From Myxococcus xanthus (GTDB taxonomy: Bacteria > Myxococcota > Myxococcia > Myxococcales > Myxococcaceae): a DNA stretch of 64,000 nt. Within the stretch, counting starts at the first letter, position 1. Every line of letters begins with the position of its first letter. The DNA lies in the NCBI RefSeq assembly GCF_006402735.1, contig NZ_CP017174.1, positions 3,351,001 to 3,415,000 on the forward strand, in the 5' to 3' direction. This document shows positions 63,381 to 64,000 of the stretch, in pieces. The translations under genes and the position numbers were made by a program. The notes beneath the pieces were generated by a model that made no database searches, had not been told where the DNA came from, and saw nothing but the letters and a program-made list of their open reading frames with translations.

Positions 63381-64000
63381 ACAGGCGATGGACGTTGGCG
63401 GTGCTACTGGCTGCGTCGATGGGAAGCTGCACCCGGGGAGACCTGGTGGCCACCGTCCAGTCGCCGGACGCAGGACACGTGGGCTCCTCGGCGGATGCCG
63501 GTGGGCCCGATGGAGGTGAGCCGTCTGATGACTGGGAGGCGTACTGCGCGGGGCGCGGGCCTCCCATCGTCGTGGGCGATGCCTACACCGATTCTCAGGT
63601 GTGCAGCGGACGTCTGGCGGAACGAACCTTCCGTCACGCTCTGTGCACCTGCGAGGGGCTCGCCCTGGGCGCGTCCTTCGAAACGGATGCCTTTCACGGC
63701 ACCACGGGGACCTATCAGCCAGGAGGCGCGGGGGGCGACGTCGGGGTGAATGGTGCGCTGTCGGCCAATGACGCGGTGTCGGTGGGAGGCTCGCTGAGTA
63801 TTGGAGGCGCGGGAGGCGCCCAGCTCGGGCAGACGTTCCGCGTAGGCGATGCGTTGCACTGCGGTGGCCCGCTCACCGGCAACCCTGTCTCAGCGACCGT
63901 AGTGGGGGATGCCCGCGTACGCGGTGACGTCGCGTTGCCCGCCTTCGGCGTCGGCGGCGTGCTCACGGTTCCAGCGGGCCACGTACTGGGGCCGGTGGAC
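63377..64000 (+). CDS. lipoprotein, C-terminus cut off by window
   Basis: I translated this frame from ATG 63377, which overlaps the previous stop (ATGA). At least 208 codons are present. The lipobox ends MGSC near residue 17. The following region is Gly/Asp/Ser-rich, then contains several Cys (WEAYCAG, VCSGR, ALCTCEG), then a Gly/Val-rich repeat-like stretch (GGDVGVNGALSANDAVSVGG split, then LSIGGAGGAQLGQTFRVG) typical of right-handed beta-helix or polymer-forming surface proteins. It is the last gene of the visible sigma operon and may be its surface sensor or product. Confidence 0.7.
   Translation, partial: MNRRWTLAVLLAASMGSCTRGDLVATVQSPDAGHVGSSADAGGPDGGEPSDDWEAYCAGRGPPIVVGDAYTDSQVCSGRLAERTFRHALCTCEGLALGASFETDAFHGTTGTYQPGGAGGDVGVNGALSANDAVSVGGSLSIGGAGGAQLGQTFRVGDALHCGGPLTGNPVSATVVGDARVRGDVALPAFGVGGVLTVPAGHVLGPVD

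Overview
The window is high-GC DNA with delta-proteobacterial (Myxococcota) gene content, most like Myxococcus. The evidence is tandem PEGA-tailed Ser/Thr kinases, WGR/leucine-rich proteins carrying the paralogous myxobacterial TIGR02996-type motif, a PilZ-containing sigma-54 activator, many lipoproteins, and a purine/LPS gene order that I recall from M. xanthus. No RNA genes, insertion sequences, phage genes or CRISPR arrays were seen. The window starts inside one gene and ends inside another, both partial.

Region 1 (1-14026, minus strand) is one long, tightly coupled gene string. In transcription order it encodes a radical-SAM activase-like protein, two unfamiliar proteins (one coiled-coil), a soluble FtsH-like AAA peptidase, an 88-aa protein, a 1090-aa helical-repeat protein, a MoxR ATPase and a degenerate vWA-like partner. 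Two tandem WGR/LRR paralogues and a truncated STM4014-like ATP-grasp protein follow. The core matches the FtsH/MoxR/vWA 'ternary' architecture that comparative genomics has proposed as an NTP-driven conflict system of multicellular bacteria. A divergent PilZ + sigma-54 activator (14238-16028) sits upstream and may control it.

Region 2 (16039-31384) is a mixed run: a secreted alpha/beta hydrolase, a stand-alone E1/ThiF-like adenylyltransferase, a small unknown protein, a penicillin-acylase-family lipoprotein, pssA, a large multi-domain lipoprotein (repeats + vWA), a small unknown protein and two adjacent Ser/Thr kinases.

Region 3 (31385-45985): a MerR-type regulator with a twin palindrome in front of it and a region-4-only sigma-like protein are followed by a compact string purH - zinc-ribbon/TPR membrane protein - purD - lptF - lptG - O-antigen ligase. 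Two glycosyltransferases and a WbaP-type phosphoglycosyltransferase complete an LPS/O-antigen block: WbaP starts the O-unit, the glycosyltransferases extend it, the ligase joins it to lipid A-core, and LptF/LptG drive export.

Region 4 (46054-64000): a secreted trypsin-like protease with duplicated C-terminal domains; a 2170-aa protein with a GspE-N-like head, about 24 proline-glycine-methionine repeats, an acidic linker and a GAF-like tail; vitamin-B12-dependent ribonucleotide reductase nrdJ; a thioredoxin-like [2Fe-2S] protein; a GH18 chitinase lipoprotein; and a translationally coupled sigma-factor operon (exported protein, ECF-like sigma, TPR membrane protein, lipoprotein) cut by the window end.
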